A DNA stretch of 64,000 nucleotides from Nelumbo lutea (Eukaryota > Streptophyta > Magnoliopsida > Proteales > Nelumbonaceae), in contig JAKGHH010000002.1 in NCBI GenBank assembly GCA_022828595.1, positions 68,978,383 to 69,042,382 on the forward strand. Direction: 5' to 3'. Numbering within the stretch: position 1 is the stretch's first letter; each line of letters starts with the position of its first letter. Below are positions 1 through 10,927 of this stretch, in pieces. Made by a program: the position numbers and the translations under genes. Under the pieces are notes generated by a model that was not told the DNA's origin, did not search any database, and worked only from the letters and a program-made list of their open reading frames with translations.

Positions 1-30
1 ACCCTGTTGCTTCTCTCCAGTTAAAACTTA

Positions 31-147
31 GGCTGTGTTTGGTTTGAAGGAAAAAAGTAAAAAAGAAAGGAGAAATATAGGTATAAAGATTTTCCTATGT
101 TACGTCTCTTCCTTTTTCTTATCTTTTCCTTCAAACCAAACATAACA
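31..147. mobile_element. PIF/Harbinger-type MITE, ~117 bp
   Basis: Terminal inverted repeats of about 24 bp are visible: the left end reads GGCTGTGTTTGGTTTGAAGG and the reverse complement of the right end reads TGTTATGTTTGGTTTGAAGG. Both are flanked by TTA (28-30 and 148-150), the 3-bp target duplication expected of Harbinger/Tourist-like elements. It has no coding capacity. A left half of a similar element occurs at about 13941-13981. Confidence 0.7.
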
Positions 148-283
148 TTAGAGTAAAACTGTTTTATACATTTGTAAGCTGCCCAAAACACTGGTGCCAT
201 TGTTTGTAATTGTAAGGTGTTCTTGGACTTGAGGACCCATAAAATGTTATAGAGAGCCAATCAACCCTTTGATTTATTGACTG

Positions 284-467
284 TGACGTCAGTAAGTCAG
301 AATAGATATGCGTAGGAGTAGCGATGTCTGTGGATTGGGTTGGGATGAATCAAATTTCAGTGTTTCATTTCATTTAGGCCTGACTCCTGAGGAGGGTAGG
401 CAGATTGATGATGAAAAGTGAAAACCCAGCAACCCATCGTTTTATCACCCACGTGAATTGGCACGTG
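284..467 (+). promoter_or_regulatory. Candidate stress promoter elements: TGACGTCA palindrome and two G-boxes
   Basis: TGACGTCA (284-291) is a palindromic bZIP site containing TGACG cores in both directions, the as-1/TGA-factor type. Two CACGTG G-boxes (450-455 and 462-467) lie 12 bp apart, the first inside an ABRE-like CCCACGTG. They sit about 365-545 bp upstream of the NHL start codon at 830. G-boxes near ABREs commonly mediate ABA response and TGACG sites salicylate response. That these sites drive the NHL gene is inferred from position. Confidence 0.45.
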
Positions 468-730
468 CCTAGCCCACTCTTTTTTTTTGTCTTATTTAAA
501 CCTGCCACGGTGCCACCCCTTCAGAGAAATCACATAAACAGAACCACTTTAAAAGTTGCCCACGCCATCATACCTTCTTGGCGGCTTCTTTCAGTTCAAG
601 CAAGCGTGTTTTTCTACATCCTAATCACCATGCGGCCGCTAGCCCGACTGCGTCTCCGCTCAATTATAAAAAAGACAAATTTCTTAAATTACTTTTATAG
701 TTTAGTTAATTCACCAAGTATATCCCTACT

Positions 731-762
731 CTTCTTCTTCTTCTTCTTCTTCTGTTATAAAT
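731..762 (+). promoter_or_regulatory. CT-rich tract and TATA box of the NHL gene
   Basis: A (CTT)n pyrimidine tract (731-753) runs directly into TATAAAT (756-762). The TATA box is about 70 bp upstream of the start codon, which predicts a short 5' UTR of roughly 40 nt. CT-rich tracts beside the TATA box are common in plant core promoters. Confidence 0.6.
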
Positions 763-829
763 CAAACACCCAGAACAACCAGAAGCATTTGTTTCTCTGT
801 CTGAGTCACCTCATCACTCCCTGCTCTCC

Positions 830-1504
830 ATGGCTGATGCTAAACAACCCCACTTGAACGGCGCCTACTACGGCCCTCCCATCCCTCCCCCACGATCGTA
901 CCACAGGCCGGGCCGCGGCAGTGGCTGCGGTTGCGGCTGCTGCCTACTCAACCTCTTGTTCAAGCTCATAGTCACCATCCTGGTCATCATCGCCATCCTC
1001 GCCCTCGTCTTCTGGCTCGTCTTTCGCCCCAACAAGGTCAAATTCCATGTCGTTAACGCTTCCCTCACCAACTTCAGTCTCGCCGGCAACACTCTTAGCT
1101 ACAACCTTGCACTCAACATGACCATCAGGAACCCAAACAAGCATATCGCTATCTACTACGACAGCATCGAAGCTAGGGCCTACTACGACGGCGTGCAGTT
1201 CGGCACGGACACTCTGGAACCTTTCTACCAACGCCACAAGACCACTTCCTTCCTCAATCCCGTCTTCGGAGGCCCATCGCCACTGGTTCTCGGAAGCTCC
1301 GAACTTGCTCAATTCAATAGCGACAAGGCTGCTGGATCTTTCAGTATTGATGTCAAGCTCTATCTTCGGGTCAGGTTCAAGATTAGATCGATCAAGACTA
1401 ATAAGTTCAAGCCGAAGATCAAGTGCGACCTGAAGGTTCCTTTGGTTTCTAGTCGCAGCTCGGCCGCTGGGTTTGAGACCACGAGATGCGATATAGATTA
1501 CTGA
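830..1504 (+). CDS. NDR1/HIN1-like protein (LEA_2 family), YLS9/NHL10-like
   Basis: An intronless 224-residue protein of the NHL family, which are plasma-membrane-associated proteins linked to hypersensitive response, senescence and abiotic stress. Residues 1-30 are Pro/Gly-rich and hydrophilic, followed by a GCGCGCC cysteine patch (32-38). One membrane segment (about 39-65) then ends in a basic stretch. The rest is a LEA_2-type beta-sandwich carrying the family signature NPNKHIAIYYD at 101-111. The YYGPPIPPP N-terminus and the VVNASLTNFSL stretch after the membrane segment resemble YLS9/NHL10 proteins. The start context CCATGG is good, a TATA box lies 70 bp upstream, and the length matches the family (about 210-230). 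The frame is more G+C-rich than its surroundings, as expected for an expressed intronless gene. The family assignment is sure; the exact orthologue is not. Confidence 0.93.
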   Translation: MADAKQPHLNGAYYGPPIPPPRSYHRPGRGSGCGCGCCLLNLLFKLIVTILVIIAILALVFWLVFRPNKVKFHVVNASLTNFSLAGNTLSYNLALNMTIRNPNKHIAIYYDSIEARAYYDGVQFGTDTLEPFYQRHKTTSFLNPVFGGPSPLVLGSSELAQFNSDKAAGSFSIDVKLYLRVRFKIRSIKTNKFKPKIKCDLKVPLVSSRSSAAGFETTRCDIDY

Positions 1505-2590
1505 TCGTCAGAGTTCAGGGATCTTTGTTTTTTCCCGCCTGTGTAGTGTGTACGATCCATCTATTTCATTTCTGATCATTTGTTGATTTCTTTTTTTTCT
1601 TTTGTTTTCGTTGGTCACATATATCGGCTGCCATGTTCTTTCCTTGGTAGCACATAGGTTGATATTGGTTACATTTTTGGTGATTGATTTTGTGATACCA
1701 TATAAACTACTGTATGTGAATAAATAAATGATAATATGATGGGGGTCTTGATTTTTATAGTAGAAGTTATGGTTGTGTAGCCTCCTTGCTCCTCACTCCA
1801 CATGAAAAGTCTTTGCATTAATTTGAAGTCAATGGTTTTGTTGAGTATAGACTGGTTCATCAACTCCTAAATCCTCTAATTAATACTGAAGCGAAAAAAA
1901 CAAATCCTCTAATTAATAATTAAGTTGGGTTTGTTGAGATGGAGTGGTTGGGGTGCTTTGTTTGACTACAAGGGTTTCTAGTTTCTACTATTGGTAATGT
2001 AGGTATTTTTACACCTTGATGTCATCGGTTTCCCATACTGATATATCTGAGAATTCAGGCAAGCGGAGAGATTTGGGGTGGGTTAAAGGGGAAAGAATTC
2101 AGGCAAGTGAAGGGAATTTAATTATTTTTGAAATCCACACTGAGGTTAATAAAAAGACGTGGTCGGGAGGGGACAGAAAATTTTCTATCCCTAGGGCAGT
2201 ATGGGACATCTATATATATTTATAAACTGGTCCTGCCATATGCTCTTCTTGCACGAAAACCCCCTTCCTAATTTTCTATTTTTTGAAATTTTTATATCTT
2301 TTAGTTATACATAATTATCCATTAAACTAATAAGTAAATCAGATATACCTAACTATTTCTAACAACCATAGAACTTTTCTAATGTTTAGCCGCCACTTTC
2401 CCCCACTTCCTCCTCAATTTTCTCTAATTCCTATTTATCTCTTAAATTATCTCTAACTCCTATTTACCTCTTAAATTATCTCAAATTTAGTAGTGAGATT
2501 CTCTCCTAAACTATCTCTAAATCCTATTTATCCTCTCCCCCACTTTTCTATCTATATCTATCTATCTAAAGAAAGTTTCAATTAAAAAAA
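1505..2590. other. 3' UTR of the NHL gene, then intergenic DNA
   Basis: The NHL transcript probably ends near 1720-1760: AATAAATAAATG at about 1719-1730 is a good plant polyadenylation context. The remainder is moderately A+T-rich. A 69-codon open frame at 2016-2225 shows no recognisable motif. A short imperfect duplication of AAATCCTCTAATTAAT occurs near 1870-1920. No gene is visible. Confidence 0.5.
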
Positions 2591-3790
2591 ATTCAGAACT
2601 ATTTAAATGTTACAATGAAATTATATACTAAATTTAAAAATATTTGTTCAAAACACAAAAAATTAAAAGATTTAATAATATTCATATTATTAATAATTCA
2701 ATGAAATTATGTACAAACAATAAAATTATAATTTTACGAATTATTCAATTTAAATGTTATTCAACTAATAAGAATTTAACATTAAAAAATAAAACAATAT
2801 TTTCAATATTTCAATAACTAAAAATTTTAATAAAAAACATTAAAAGTAGCTAAATAATATAACAAAATATTTAATATTACGTAATAACATTAAAACAAAT
2901 AAAATTCAAATAACAATTTTTTTAAATATTTTACATACTATTTAAATATTTAAATAAAAAAATATTTAACATGACAAAATTTTCAATAGTTAACATAATG
3001 AAATTATGTAATAAATTTAAAAAAAAATCTTAAAAGTAGAAAAATAATTATAATATAATTCATAATATTCATATTAATAATAATTTAATATTTTGCAAAA
3101 TTAATAACGAATTATGTAATAATAGTACAATTATAATTTTATGGATTATTAAATTCAATAAATAATTAATATTTTAAGAACTTAAATAAAAATATTATTT
3201 AAATAAGTAAATAATATTGTAAATAACTAATTTCGCCTATATCAATTAATAATTATAGAAAATAACTATCAACAAAATTATATTATTAGTAATAATTTTA
3301 CAATAATAGTGTATATTCATTATATATTTATATTTACTACAATTAATATTTATTTTATTTTTAGTAATTATTTATTGATTTTAATAAATATGCTTTCATG
3401 AATTATATTTAAATATATTTTTATTTTGTTATTTAATAACAAATTATCAATAATTATTGGAGATTAAAAAATTATTATTTAACTTTTGAAATTTAATTTA
3501 TCTTATTTATTGTATTTTTGTTATAAATTTATTTTTAATAATTATATGTTTTTTTATAATTTATAGATTAATTCTTATTAGAGATTAAACTATTATTTAA
3601 GATTACACTATTTATTAACTAATTTAGTATATATTTCAATATTTATTATATTTTTGTAATTATTGTATTTTTATTATATATCTATTATATTTTCATTATA
3701 TACTAATTTTCAATGATTGTGTACATTTGCTATAAATTTTAAATAATTATTGGAGATTAAACTATTGTTATTTATTATAGATTAGACTAT
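2591..3790. other. Extremely A+T-rich island
   Basis: About 1.2 kb composed almost entirely of A and T, with many TAATAAT/ATTTAAAT words and no open frame of note. It resembles decayed intergenic DNA or a matrix-attachment-like region. No gene or transposon ends were recognised. Confidence 0.6.
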
Positions 3791-3804
3791 AGATTTAGTT
3801 GGAA

Positions 3805-4240
3805 TTAGGAGTGTTCAATGATTGGTAAAGTTTAGTTGCAGGCTGTTTCGCCAACCAAATCGATCTGGTCAAGTCCTCAGTTTGTCACTCGAAACTGATT
3901 TACCATTAGCGAAAACCCAACAACCTGGGTTGTATTGATTTGGGTCTATTTTAGGTTTAGCTTGTTTGATCAAAACATTTAAACTTAAAAAAATAACTTT
4001 AAATTTCATAAATTACAATGATATTATTAAAAAATAAATTACAAAAATTAAATATATGATATAAAATATTTTATACTAACAAATAGGGGAATTTTCCTAC
4101 TTTCCCGTATTAAAAAATTAAATTTAAAATATAAAATATTAATATATATTTATTAAACAAAAGCCGGTCTGAAATACTAAAAAACCGACTAACTCAGGTT
4201 GAGTTTGATCGAATTGTTTGTTAAAAAGTTCAAATATAAA
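3805..4240. repeat. Degenerate dispersed repeat with a GTGTTCAA-type border
   Basis: It begins with AGGAGTGTTCAATGATTGG and contains loosely repeated words built from AACC, GGTT and GGTC (near 3840-3960 and 4165-4225). Comparable borders occur at about 13310, 36208, 52095, 52308 and 61395. It is non-coding. Confidence 0.35.
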
Positions 4241-4247
4241 ACAATTA

Positions 4248-5314
4248 CTAGTAGGGACCCGTGTGATGCATGGGAAAAATCTGAAATATTTAATAATTTT
4301 ATTTTTCATTTAATGTTGATGTATAAATAATAATAATTGTTAATTGAATATGAATAAATATTTTTAATAAATTTAGTTTTATTAATAATTTGTAGTAATT
4401 TTAATAATTTTTATTCTTTTATTATTTTTAAATAAAATTTTGATTACTTTTAAAATAAATAAAAATAATTATAAAAGCTAACATCTTTATTAATTCCACT
4501 AATAATTAACAATTATATAGGAATGACAACGGGGTGGATTCAGGGTAGGGCACCCCATAATGGTTCCCTATCCGGTCCAATTTTAAAAATTGTGGACGGG
4601 GAGTGGGTGCCTTGACTTGAGACTGGCTTGGTGTGCGATATGGCCTGGCCCATGGACCAGCCCGACCCACGGCATGGCACGGGCTTGTGCGGGCTCGAGC
4701 CGTGGGCTGTGCTGAACCGACCCCCCAAATTATCCTAGAGGAGGGAGGAATGGCCTGGGACACCTCATGGGCCAGCATGATACGACTCACACTTTGTACG
4801 GGCTACATGTGGGTCGTGTCGTGCCAACCCAACACAACCCAATTTGCACCTCTACTTGAACCTGCTCAATACTGGGGATGGGGTAGGGAAATTCGAGGTT
4901 CTCCATCCTCGATGAGGAATGTGGTGCCTTGCCCCTGAATTCGCTCGACATTGAGGAGTGGTTACCTTGCCCTAAACCTGCATGACACTGGGGACGGGGC
5001 GGGAGTGGGGTGCCTGCCCTAAATCCACTCCGTTGTCATTCTTATATAGCTGTTAATTATTAGTAGAATTAATAAAAATATTAGCTTTTATAATTATCTT
5101 TATTTATTTTAAAAGTAATCAAAATTTCATTTAAAAATAATGAAAGAATAAAAATTATGAAAATTACTAAAAATTATTAATAAAAATAAATTTATTAAAA
5201 ATATTTATTCATATTCAATTAACAATTATTATTTTTTATAAATCAACATTGAATGAAAAATAAAGTTATTAAATCTTTTAGATTTTTCACGTGCATTGCA
5301 CGGGTCCTTGCTAA
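4248..5314. mobile_element. ~1.07 kb element with ~300 bp inverted repeats and Helitron-like termini
   Basis: Bases 4248-4545 match the reverse complement of about 5015-5314 over nearly their whole length, with scattered mismatches. Each outer end carries a short palindrome (CCCGTG...CATGGG on the left, GTGCATTGCAC on the right) followed 9-12 nt later by CTAG (left, read outward) or CTAA (right), flanked by A and T. A hairpin followed by CTRR at an A/T insertion site is the textbook Helitron 3' end, yet here both ends have it in inverted orientation. The centre (about 4546-5014) is G+C-rich, made of GGGGATGGGG-type phrases, and has no convincing gene. It abuts a LINE remnant on the right. Confidence 0.7.
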
Positions 5315-5382
5315 TTGGAAAACTACTAATCTGGTTCAAGCCAGAGATAATATATTCTTAGCATTCACATCAATGGCTCAAC

Positions 5383-6352
5383 TTCGCAGGACCATCTCCT
5401 TTGGATGGCCTCCAACAACGGATCCTTTACAATTAAATTGGCCTACTCTGTCCTACAAAATGACGGAAGGGAGGAAATAGGCGGAATCAAATGGTCAAAA
5501 ATCTGGACCAACAAAGCCCCGCACAGATGCCAACTGTTCATCTGGAAATTCCTCCATGAAACTGTCAACCAAAACCAAAACCTGGGGAGCTCTTAGGAGC
5601 AACGACACAAGCTGCGCCTTTTGTGGCAAGGGACCGGAGACACAGAAAACTAGAAGCCTTCTTGCAATCAAAATCAAGAGACATTCTGACATGGTGGTTA
5701 ACCTACAACAAAGACACTGTCAGGCAAGAAGACTGCAAACACTATCAGGCATACATCATTTCTATCATCCGAGCAATCTGGGATATTAGAAATGCAGCAA
5801 TCTTCACAAATGACAAACCGAACCCATCGACTGTTATTAGAAGAGCCAACCAGTACTACAAGTTGCAATATGCTGAGCCCCTTGAACAGCAAACCCCGGG
5901 TCAGGAGCTGAACGTAATTAATCTTCTTGATGTGCATGAAGATATCATATTGGTTGATGGATCCTGGGATCCAAACACTATGGATGCCTTTACATGATTT
6001 TATTTTGTTTCTCATACTATAAATCACCTTTTTTGCAGAAGGACAACCATGTCTGGCCGCTTCCTCAACAGTAGCGGAAATGTGGGCAATTGCAAGAGGG
6101 CTAAGATATCTTCTTCAGCAGAACATTACCACAGCGGCCCTCCTCTCAGATGCTAAAGCAACCCTCTCTTCTCTAAAAGGAACCAGAGCAAACATTAACG
6201 GAAATGCCCAGGCCTTACAAGAACATACCAGACATCTGCTCTCTTTTTTTGTCAATATCAAACTGATTTTTGTTAGTAGATCTGTGGCCATGAAAGCCCA
6301 TCATATAGCTAGAACCTGCAGAACTTATGTATGTGCTCACTATCCCCTTTGA
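5383..6352 (+). pseudogene. Non-LTR (LINE) retrotransposon remnant: zinc-binding RT tail and RNase H domain
   Basis: Broken frames on the plus strand read as the C-terminal part of a plant LINE ORF2. The first piece (about 5389-5595) has the zf-RVT pattern: GSFTIKLAYSVLQ, then WSKIWTNKAPHRCQLFIWK, then CAFCGKGPET near 5615-5640. The next frame (5623-5997) carries AIWDIRNAAIF, the link to the RNase H domain, and VDGSWDPNT, the start of an RVT_3 RNase H fold. A further piece (6080-6352) continues with AEMWAIARGL and the SDAK aspartate region. Frameshifts and stops separate the pieces and no RT core is present upstream, so it is dead. The left side is bounded by the inverted-repeat element ending at 5314. 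Confidence 0.8.
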
Positions 6353-6524
6353 TCCCACAAATATTTTTGCCAACTGTAGATAATGTGTCATTTGTATGCG
6401 TGTGTGTTTTTCTTCAATATTTTTGTTTTCTTCGACTGTGGTCCTGGCCAAAAAAGACTGAAAGTGTTTGATAAGGATATCTTTGGACCTGATTTGATTC
6501 ACTTCTCTCCTGTTCTTTTCTGTT

Positions 6525-6990
6525 ATGTTAAGGATTCATGAAACCATAGTTTTGAAAAATGGACCGGACCGGTTGACCCGAGAATTGTTCAATCAATCAG
6601 CTCTGTTTCATCACGACCCACTGACCCGGGTAGTTGAACTGTTAATCCAAATAATAGATTTTGGTCTTTTTTATTTTAATTTTCTATTTTTTAGAACGAG
6701 CTGTTCATTTGACTAGATGCTCAGCCCGTTTGACTTGAGAACCGATGGCCAAAACGTTTCCATGTCCGATACGATTTTCAAAGCCTTGCATGAGCATGAA
6801 ACAATGAAGTTCATATATTGGCTTTCCTTGGTCGGGCAACATGCTGGTAATTAAAGCTAAATCAAGTTCAACTGTCCGGTCCCCCTGTGGCCCTGAACAA
6901 GACCCGACCCGTTGATTGCTCTAATCGACTTATTAAGCATCAAATGATCTCAAAATTTATAGTTCAAGTTCTAAACCCGCTTTCGGCGGT
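6525..6990. repeat. Dispersed GGACCGG/GACCC-phrase repeat next to the NTF2-like gene
   Basis: Words such as ATGGACCGGACCGGTTGACC (about 6559-6578), GACCCACTGACCCGGG (6617-6632), GTCCGGTCCCC and GACCCGACCCG (6870-6910) give this stretch the look of a common plant dispersed repeat. It occupies the likely promoter-proximal region of the downstream gene. Its borders are unclear. Confidence 0.35.
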
Positions 6991-7066
6991 TACCCAGTTG
7001 GTTCCTCTTGGTCTCTCTCAGCCAAAACTCAAGAAGGCCACGAGGAAGGTCGTTGCAGGGGGTCGA

Positions 7067-10000
7067 ATGGTCATGCTTTTGCCACGAACCCGTCTCTCAA
7101 CCATCATTCTGGTACCTTCGACGTTACAGTTTCAGCTTCGGTCTTCAGTGCCTCGTCTCTTTCTCTACAAGCTTGATTCATCCATGCCTGAACTCGCACC
7201 AGGTAAATGATATATGCCCATTAAGTCTTTCTTCTTACTTTCTGCTCATTTTCTTTAGGAATGCTTTCTTCATACCGAAAGAATCAAGGTTTTTTCTTGT
7301 AAACCCTCAATTTAGCTTTTCGCTCAAGTTTTGTTTTTTTTTTGATGTCCGATAAATTGGTTCTGAAGGTAAAGTGGAGATGGATCAACTCAGAGAACAG
7401 AACCAGAAGGAGTCAACCGACTCTAAAGATTCAAAACGGCTTTCAGGTCACATAATCCCTCACATTCTCAACTTGTAAGTCTTTCTACAACTTCAAGAGC
7501 TTGAATTCTTCACCTGACCCAACAGCCTCAGAAACGGCTTCTGTTGTTCAAGAAAATTCATCAGAAGCCACTTCAGTCTCGGCAAAACATAGCCCAGTAC
7601 TAGCTACAAGAACCCACCAAGTTTAAACAGTTTGATTCGTTATGACTCGTCCGAGTGTGCTCATTACTTGTTTGTCTCTGTAATTTGAACTTTGAAGTAG
7701 TTGTATTTTCATGGGCAGGTTATTCAAGGTTGCAACTGCTACATTTCTAGGGTTTCTATTGTTGACTCATTTAGAATTTAGCCTGTATTTGATTTCTAGT
7801 ATATTTCTATTACGAATTCATGACTAGCCATGAAATCTCAACTCCATGGTATTAGCTCTGATATAGGAGGTTGACACAGTAAATTCATTACATGGTGCTG
7901 ATATACAAGGGATTTTTATTTGATGTCTGGCTTCTGTAAATGCTCATGGAGATTAATCCCTGTTTCTGTTCATGGTTTTTGTGACTTCTATCCTCACTCT
8001 TTTAGATATGGATCTTCTGCAACACCCCGGGACTTTGAAATCTATGCTCCAAATGCAACTTTCGAGGACCCACTTATGTGTGCCCATGGGTATGTCCATG
8101 CGATTCTTTCTCTCACAAAATAAGGTCCAGGAGTTACGAAACAGAATGCAAAATTGCATGTAAATAGTCTGTACATCAGGACAGAGAAACAAATACTTGA
8201 TGGGTATTACCCAGGAGCAAGGGCCCATACAGGGCATATCTATCGTATCTTTGAGTGCAGATACACCTGTTTACAGGTGTTTTCAGGAACTCCTTTTTTA
8301 TTAAATAATATATAGAATTAAACTTAAAAATGAAATAAAAAAAAAAAAAACTAAAAAGAAGGTGCATCAGTTAAAGTTCCCATACACTTCTGCCGATACA
8401 GAGAGGTGTATGGATACTTTGAACCTTGTACAGGAGCTGTAGGCTACAATCCTACTTGATCTAATGATCGTTGGCATCTGGTCAAACGTGCTCCTTTGTT
8501 GATTTTCTTGGGTATTAATAGGTAGAATAATCTATTTTAGGATAGGTCATGCTCCTCCAATATAATAGTTTATGCATCTAGGCCATTTTTGGCTATGACT
8601 ATGTTCTACAACAAAATCCATCTTTACATGTCATCTCTTTGAAATCTATAGATTAATATTCAAATGTAGTAGCATTTCCAGGTGAATATTTCTTCCTTGA
8701 CTCTAAGATGGCTGTTTTGCCTATGGGTTTGACTTGAAACTTACATTGCTCACAGGGTGAACCAGATCAAATCTGCATTCTATTCCGTTTCAAAGGTTGT
8801 GTGGACTTCACCATATAACCTCTTTATGCTTTGATTTTGTTCAGAATACCTTTTCAAGTTGTTTTCGTGATGATTCCTACTCTGATACCTTCCCCCTCCT
8901 CTCTATTTAGCTTAATCATTTGGAACAATTTTTCTTGGTTTGCATTATAGTGATTACCTGCCTTTCCAGTCCAACTCCTATGATTGCTTCGGGCTTGTCT
9001 TGGTTTGAAAGACAGGGCTTTGCTTCTTGTCTTGTCAATCAAACTCCCATGATCATAAGATGGACAATAAATGGAACTTTTCCTATGATTGTAGGAGTTG
9101 ATTGCTCACATTTGTGGTACTTACCCATCTGCAGCCATGGGTAGTTCCTGTAGCTATTTGGATTCTTATGATCAACCTGTACCATAAACCTTAATACTAC
9201 TATAATGTTCCATTGATTTCCTCGTACAGGTAAATAAAACTCTGATTTCTCATCTTCCCTTTCAGGTCTTCAGTGAATCAAAAATTGTGGATTATAGCAT
9301 AGAAGAAAACGTAGTTGCACCTGGGAAAGGAGAGGTAAGGTTTCTCAATAGCAGGTAGCCAGATACCATAGGAATTATTAATGTCTACGCTGTTCTTTCC
9401 ATTTGTTTTCCTTCAGCACTTCATTTATTACTTCCAACCTTTGTATTGAACCTTTAGGTACTAATTGACAACAAACAACATTACAAGTTCTTGGGGAAGG
9501 ACTTAGATGTGATTTCACTAATCAAGCTACGTATTGAAGAAGGGAAAGTGGTCCGCCATGAAGATTGGTATGTATATTGCCTTAGAATGCTCTTTCTTAA
9601 GTAGTTTATTAAGCCTTAATTGGATAAAGAAAAGAAAATGTCCTTCAAGATTGAATGCAATTCTTTTATTTAAAGTAGAACCCTAAGATGCAGCAGACCC
9701 ATGTAGTTGGGAGTGGGACAAGACTTTGCTGAAAAGAGTGGAGAACCCCAAGATGCAATCTCATTTACTGCCTTATTGTTGGGATAGTTATGTAAACCAC
9801 AAAACCAGATTTGGATTTCGTGATTTCATCAAAACCAGATTTCAGTTGTTATCCGTCTTTACTTCTCAGATTGAAATCTCTGTTTTAATTATTTCTGTAT
9901 TGAACTGCATCTGTGAGAAATGTAAAACCAAACTCTCTGACATGTGTACAGGTGGGACAAGAAACCACTTTGGAACAGAGACACTGTTAAACTTCCATTA

Positions 10001-10087
10001 GTTGGTCGAGTTTTAGAAATGACCCGCAGGGCATCAATGCTATCAACTCATGTTATGATGGGATTTGGAAAGGATCCAAGTCTGTAA
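7067..10087 (+). CDS. NTF2/SnoaL-like family protein, seven exons, likely organelle-targeted
   Basis: I placed exons at 7067-7202, 7369-7474, 8006-8089, 8756-8795, 9266-9334, 9458-9567 and 9952-10087. Every intron is GT-AG and the joined frame stays open for 226 residues. The protein looks like plant NTF2-like superfamily proteins with a SnoaL-type cone fold. The core runs from about residue 75 to 200, with PRDFEIYAPNATFEDP, then SESKIVDYSIEENVV, then RIEEGKVVRHEDWWDKKP, ending in THVMMGFGKDPSL. Such proteins are soluble and their ligand is generally unknown. The first ~39 residues (MVMLLPRTRLSTIIL...) are basic, rich in Ser and Leu and free of acidic residues, as in a plastid or mitochondrial transit peptide. 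An in-frame ATG at 6887 and another at 7184 are alternatives, so the start is the weakest point. No disabling change is seen. Confidence 0.85.
8140..8450. repeat. Hairpin-bearing insertion in intron 3 of the NTF2-like gene
   Basis: Intron 3 (8090-8755) contains a foldback at about 8369-8424: AAGTTCCCATACACTTCTG pairs with CAGAGAGGTGTATGGATACTTT. It sits beside related TCTGTACATCAGGACAGAG and TTGTACAGGAG words and a poly-A run at 8339-8350. This looks like a small non-autonomous insertion, but its ends are not defined. Confidence 0.35.
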
Positions 10088-10560
10088 CTGTTTTATCATG
10101 TGTCAATGAGACATGGACGAGTGATGTTTCTCACTAAGTTTGTAATTGTACTTTTCTTTCGTTAGTTTGTCTTCTCATCTTTCAAAAATAATAGTGAAAG
10201 TAAACTTGTAATGGATGCAATGCACTAATTTGAAGATAGGTCCTTCCTCCATTCCCACTTCTCAGATCAAAGGACTATCAAGAGCTGTCTAAGGGCCAAT
10301 ACCCAATATTATTCCTGGTTTTGTGGCATTTTCTGGGTCTTGGGAGGGGTGCAATAGTACAATTATTTCTGTTTGTGTAATGAACGCACACGAGTTGATG
10401 ATTTTTAACTTCTTGGGTCTAGGATTGAATGAATTGTATTGTATTTATATACAAAGCTAATTTGAAATAACAATATGCCGCAATTTACAGATATAATATA
10501 GTTAAATTTAAGGCAAATCTATGGTGAATCTGTTGCATGGTGTCCATAGTGTAGCAAAAG
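10088..10560. other. 3' UTR and downstream intergenic DNA
   Basis: Follows the NTF2-like stop codon. AATAAT near 10187 is a candidate polyadenylation signal. Beyond that no gene, repeat or motif is recognised. Confidence 0.4.
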
Positions 10561-10592
10561 GCATCATTGGTCGAACATGATTGTATGAGATC

Positions 10593-10740
10593 GGATCTGT
10601 TCCTCACACCTGGCGCCTCACATGCACATCCTACCATGCATTGGGAACATTTCCTGCATTTATTGGTTATTATTCACGGGAGATGCTCCCAATGCACAGT
10701 GGATGTGCCTGTGAGGCGCCCATTTGTGAGGAACAGATCC
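10593..10740. repeat. Foldback element, ~62 bp arms
   Basis: The left arm (10593-10654) begins GGATCTGTTCCTCACACCTG and the right arm (10679-10740), reverse-complemented, begins GGATCTGTTCCTCACAAATG. They pair through most of their length around a ~24-nt loop. The inner end carries CCATGCATTGGGAACATTTCC, a motif shared with foldbacks near 10891, 32735 and 55720. It appears to be a small non-autonomous DNA element with no coding capacity. Confidence 0.65.
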
Positions 10741-10927
10741 CGCTTCTGATGGTATGTATACATTGTTAAGCATGTTAAACATGAAAATATATTTTTTGAA
10801 AAGTAAACTAATGAAAAATAAGTAGATTTTAACATGATTGGTGGAGATTTGGATTGGGAGTTCACATCTGTGCCCCATATAACATTCCCGCCATGTACTG
10901 AGAACATCTCCTGATGATGTACCAGAA

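Noticed and set aside
405..857. 150-codon plus-strand frame over the NHL promoter
   Set aside because: It covers G-boxes, CT tract and TATA box, overlaps the NHL start in another frame and has no family features.
868..1312. Minus-strand frames opposite the first NHL gene
   Set aside because: Antisense shadows of a G+C-biased coding sequence; Glu/Asp/Gly-rich without domain motifs.
9726..10001. 91-codon plus-strand frame
   Set aside because: Lies in the last intron and exon of the NTF2-like gene, in a different frame from the coding exon.
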